Shown here: one piece after another, positions 5,362 through 6,258 of the stretch | How positions within the stretch are numbered: the stretch's first letter is position 1 | Layout of the letters: each line of letters opens with the position of its first letter | Source of the DNA: Armatimonadota bacterium | GTDB lineage: Bacteria; Armatimonadota; Zipacnadia; Zipacnadales; UBA11051 | Length of the DNA stretch: 6,258 nucleotides | Direction of reading: 5' to 3' | NCBI GenBank assembly: GCA_030612305.1 | Contig: JAUWOG010000148.1 | Location: 1 to 6,258 of the forward strand | Made by a program: the position numbers and the translations under genes | Notes under the pieces: model-generated | The model's input: only the letters and a program-made list of their open reading frames with translations | Told to the model about the DNA's origin: nothing | Database searches by the model: none

Positions 5362-5976
5362 ATGCGACTGTCGCAGGGATTCACGTTGGTCGAGGTGCTC
5401 ATTGTCGTCGCCATCATCATCATCCTGGCGGCGATGTTGATGCCTGTCTTTGAGATTGCGACGAAGCGTGCCGAAGCGACGACGTGTCTGATGAATGTAC
5501 GTAACATCGGCATGGCTGCGGCCCTCTACGCCGAAGACAATGACGATAGACTACTGCCGGCTCGTGTCTCCGGCGGCCCCCCGGGGTACATCGGCATCGG
5601 GTGGGGTATGATCATACAGCCGTATCTGCGCAATGAAGCGATCCTCGTATGCGTCTCCGACCCCAATCCGACCATCGCCGCCGGGACCTACGGCCTCAAA
5701 TGCAGCTACGGCATCAACTACGAGCTCACGCTGGTCGGCGGATACAACAACTCGTCTCTCTGTCTCAGTGACATCAATAGTGAGACGCAGACGATCATGT
5801 TCTTCGACGTGGTCTCCCACCTGCGCCGTCTTGGTACGTCCTATCCGTACGACGGCACGGCTGCCGTCGCGACCCGCCATCGCGAGGGCGCTAACTTCGT
5901 CTTCGTGGACGGCCACGCAAAATGGTTCAAGCCGGCACAGACCGTCACTCCCAAGAACCTCTGGTCGCCCCAGTAG
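5362..5976 (+). CDS. Type IV pilin-like pseudopilin with H-X9-DG motif
   Basis: The 204-residue protein begins with MRLSQG followed by FTLVEVLIVVAIIIILAAML. This is a class III prepilin signal: prepilin peptidase would cut after G6, methylate F7, and leave the conserved Glu at mature position 5 (E11), with residues 7-27 as the membrane helix. The region CLMNVRNIGMAAALYAEDND (42-61) is the usual amphipathic continuation. The C-terminal RHREGANFVFVDGHAKWFK (172-190) contains H173, nine residues, then D183-G184, the H-X9-DG signature. Such proteins are abundant in Armatimonadota, Planctomycetota and Lentisphaerota, where they are thought to be surface or type II secretion-like pseudopilins of unknown function. 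ATG 5362 was preferred over the in-frame GTG at 5302 because it gives a standard six-residue leader and has a GGTGGGG tract (5347-5353) eight bases upstream. No other pilus or secretion genes are adjacent, and the gene follows gdhA after 104 bases. Confidence 0.9.
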   Translation: MRLSQGFTLVEVLIVVAIIIILAAMLMPVFEIATKRAEATTCLMNVRNIGMAAALYAEDNDDRLLPARVSGGPPGYIGIGWGMIIQPYLRNEAILVCVSDPNPTIAAGTYGLKCSYGINYELTLVGGYNNSSLCLSDINSETQTIMFFDVVSHLRRLGTSYPYDGTAAVATRHREGANFVFVDGHAKWFKPAQTVTPKNLWSPQ

Positions 5977-6014
5977 CTCGGCCTGTCCCCTTACCCCACA
6001 GACTCACGACGCCA

Positions 6015-6258
6015 TTAGTGCAGAGCGTGTACGGCGAGGACGCACGGGCAGCGCGACGACTCCGCGGCCTGGTCCGGCAGGCAGATCTCGTAGCGGTAGG
6101 AATGCGGCGGCACATTCACGTCCAGCGCGCGGCGAGTGTCCCCGACCACCGGCCCCGGAGACGGAGTCATGTACAGCATCAGGTTCTTCGTCTCGCGGTC
6201 CTCATACCACAGGAAGTTTGAGAAGCGTATCTGCTCATGATGTCACGTCGCGACACGG
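6015..6258 (-). pseudogene. C-terminal coding fragment with a broken frame at the window edge
   Basis: A minus-strand frame is open from 6242 to a TAA at 6015-6017 (75 residues before the stop). Its middle is strongly protein-like: EQIRFSNFLWYEDRETKNLM, a TPSPGPVV segment, then RRALDVNVPPHSYRYEICLP. The frame has no ATG, GTG or TTG start at its beginning: an in-frame TGA stands at 6243-6245 and the first ATG falls well inside. In the frame offset by one base, the edge encodes ...PCRDVTS and then TGA (6235-6237). Skipping the single base 6237 would join the two readings. The simplest view is the tail of a longer leftward gene carrying a one-base insertion (mutation or sequence error); a short gene with an odd start is less likely. 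I do not recognise the family. The final residues AESSRCPCVLAVHALH are less natural and may be extra read-through tail. It converges on the pseudopilin gene, with 38 bases between the stops and no evident terminator. Confidence 0.45.

Noticed and set aside
5922..6221. A 99-codon plus-strand frame at the right end
   Set aside because: It overlaps the pseudopilin's 3' end in another frame and is Arg/Val/Pro-rich. The opposite minus frame is more protein-like.
6230..6245. Programmed +1 frameshift joining the two edge frames
   Set aside because: TCA-TGA-G gives poor re-pairing after a +1 slip, and no stimulatory signal is visible. A mutation or sequence error is simpler.

Overview
The window (6258 bp, GC-rich) comes from a bacterium whose phylum cannot be fixed from this stretch alone. 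A short pseudopilin with the H-X9-DG C-terminal signature, a DUF5693-type membrane protein, and a gene whose -10 box sits directly before its ATG together suggest Armatimonadota or a neighbouring lineage. Planctomycetota, Lentisphaerota and Hydrogenedentota are alternatives, because they also carry many H-X9-DG pseudopilins. This placement is an inference, held with modest confidence.

Layout. The left third is transcribed leftwards. At the left edge lies the N-terminal 268 residues of a DUF5693 family protein (start at 805, continuing beyond base 1). Next come about 400 bases without a gene (806-1204) that are rich in palindromes and hairpins. Then comes a complete site-2 protease (M50) with a C-terminal CBS pair (1205-2314), which starts with TTG behind a strong Shine-Dalgarno. 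A short divergent spacer (2315-2425) carries a good sigma-70-like promoter for the rightward genes.

The right two thirds are transcribed rightwards. They hold a small exported lipoprotein with an FxLYD-like beta domain (2426-2830), probably translated from a leaderless mRNA. A terminator-like hairpin (2902-2934) follows. Next are a Gfo/Idh/MocA family NAD(P)-dependent oxidoreductase (2992-3960) and, 40 bases on, a Glu/Leu/Phe/Val dehydrogenase whose active-site residues all fit true glutamate dehydrogenase (4001-5257). Last is a type IV pilin-like / pseudopilin protein (5362-5976). At the right edge a protein-like minus-strand frame (6015-6242) looks like the C-terminal end of a gene whose frame is broken near position 6237.

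How the genes relate. The oxidoreductase and glutamate dehydrogenase are probably co-transcribed, since the gap is short, has no terminator and carries a strong ribosome binding site. The others look like single-gene units. DUF5693, the M50 protease, the lipoprotein and the pseudopilin all act at the membrane or cell surface, but nothing here shows that they form one system. I see no clear new multi-gene system. The most useful leads are the structured intergenic block at 949-1186, the leaderless lipoprotein promoter, and the broken gene at the right edge.
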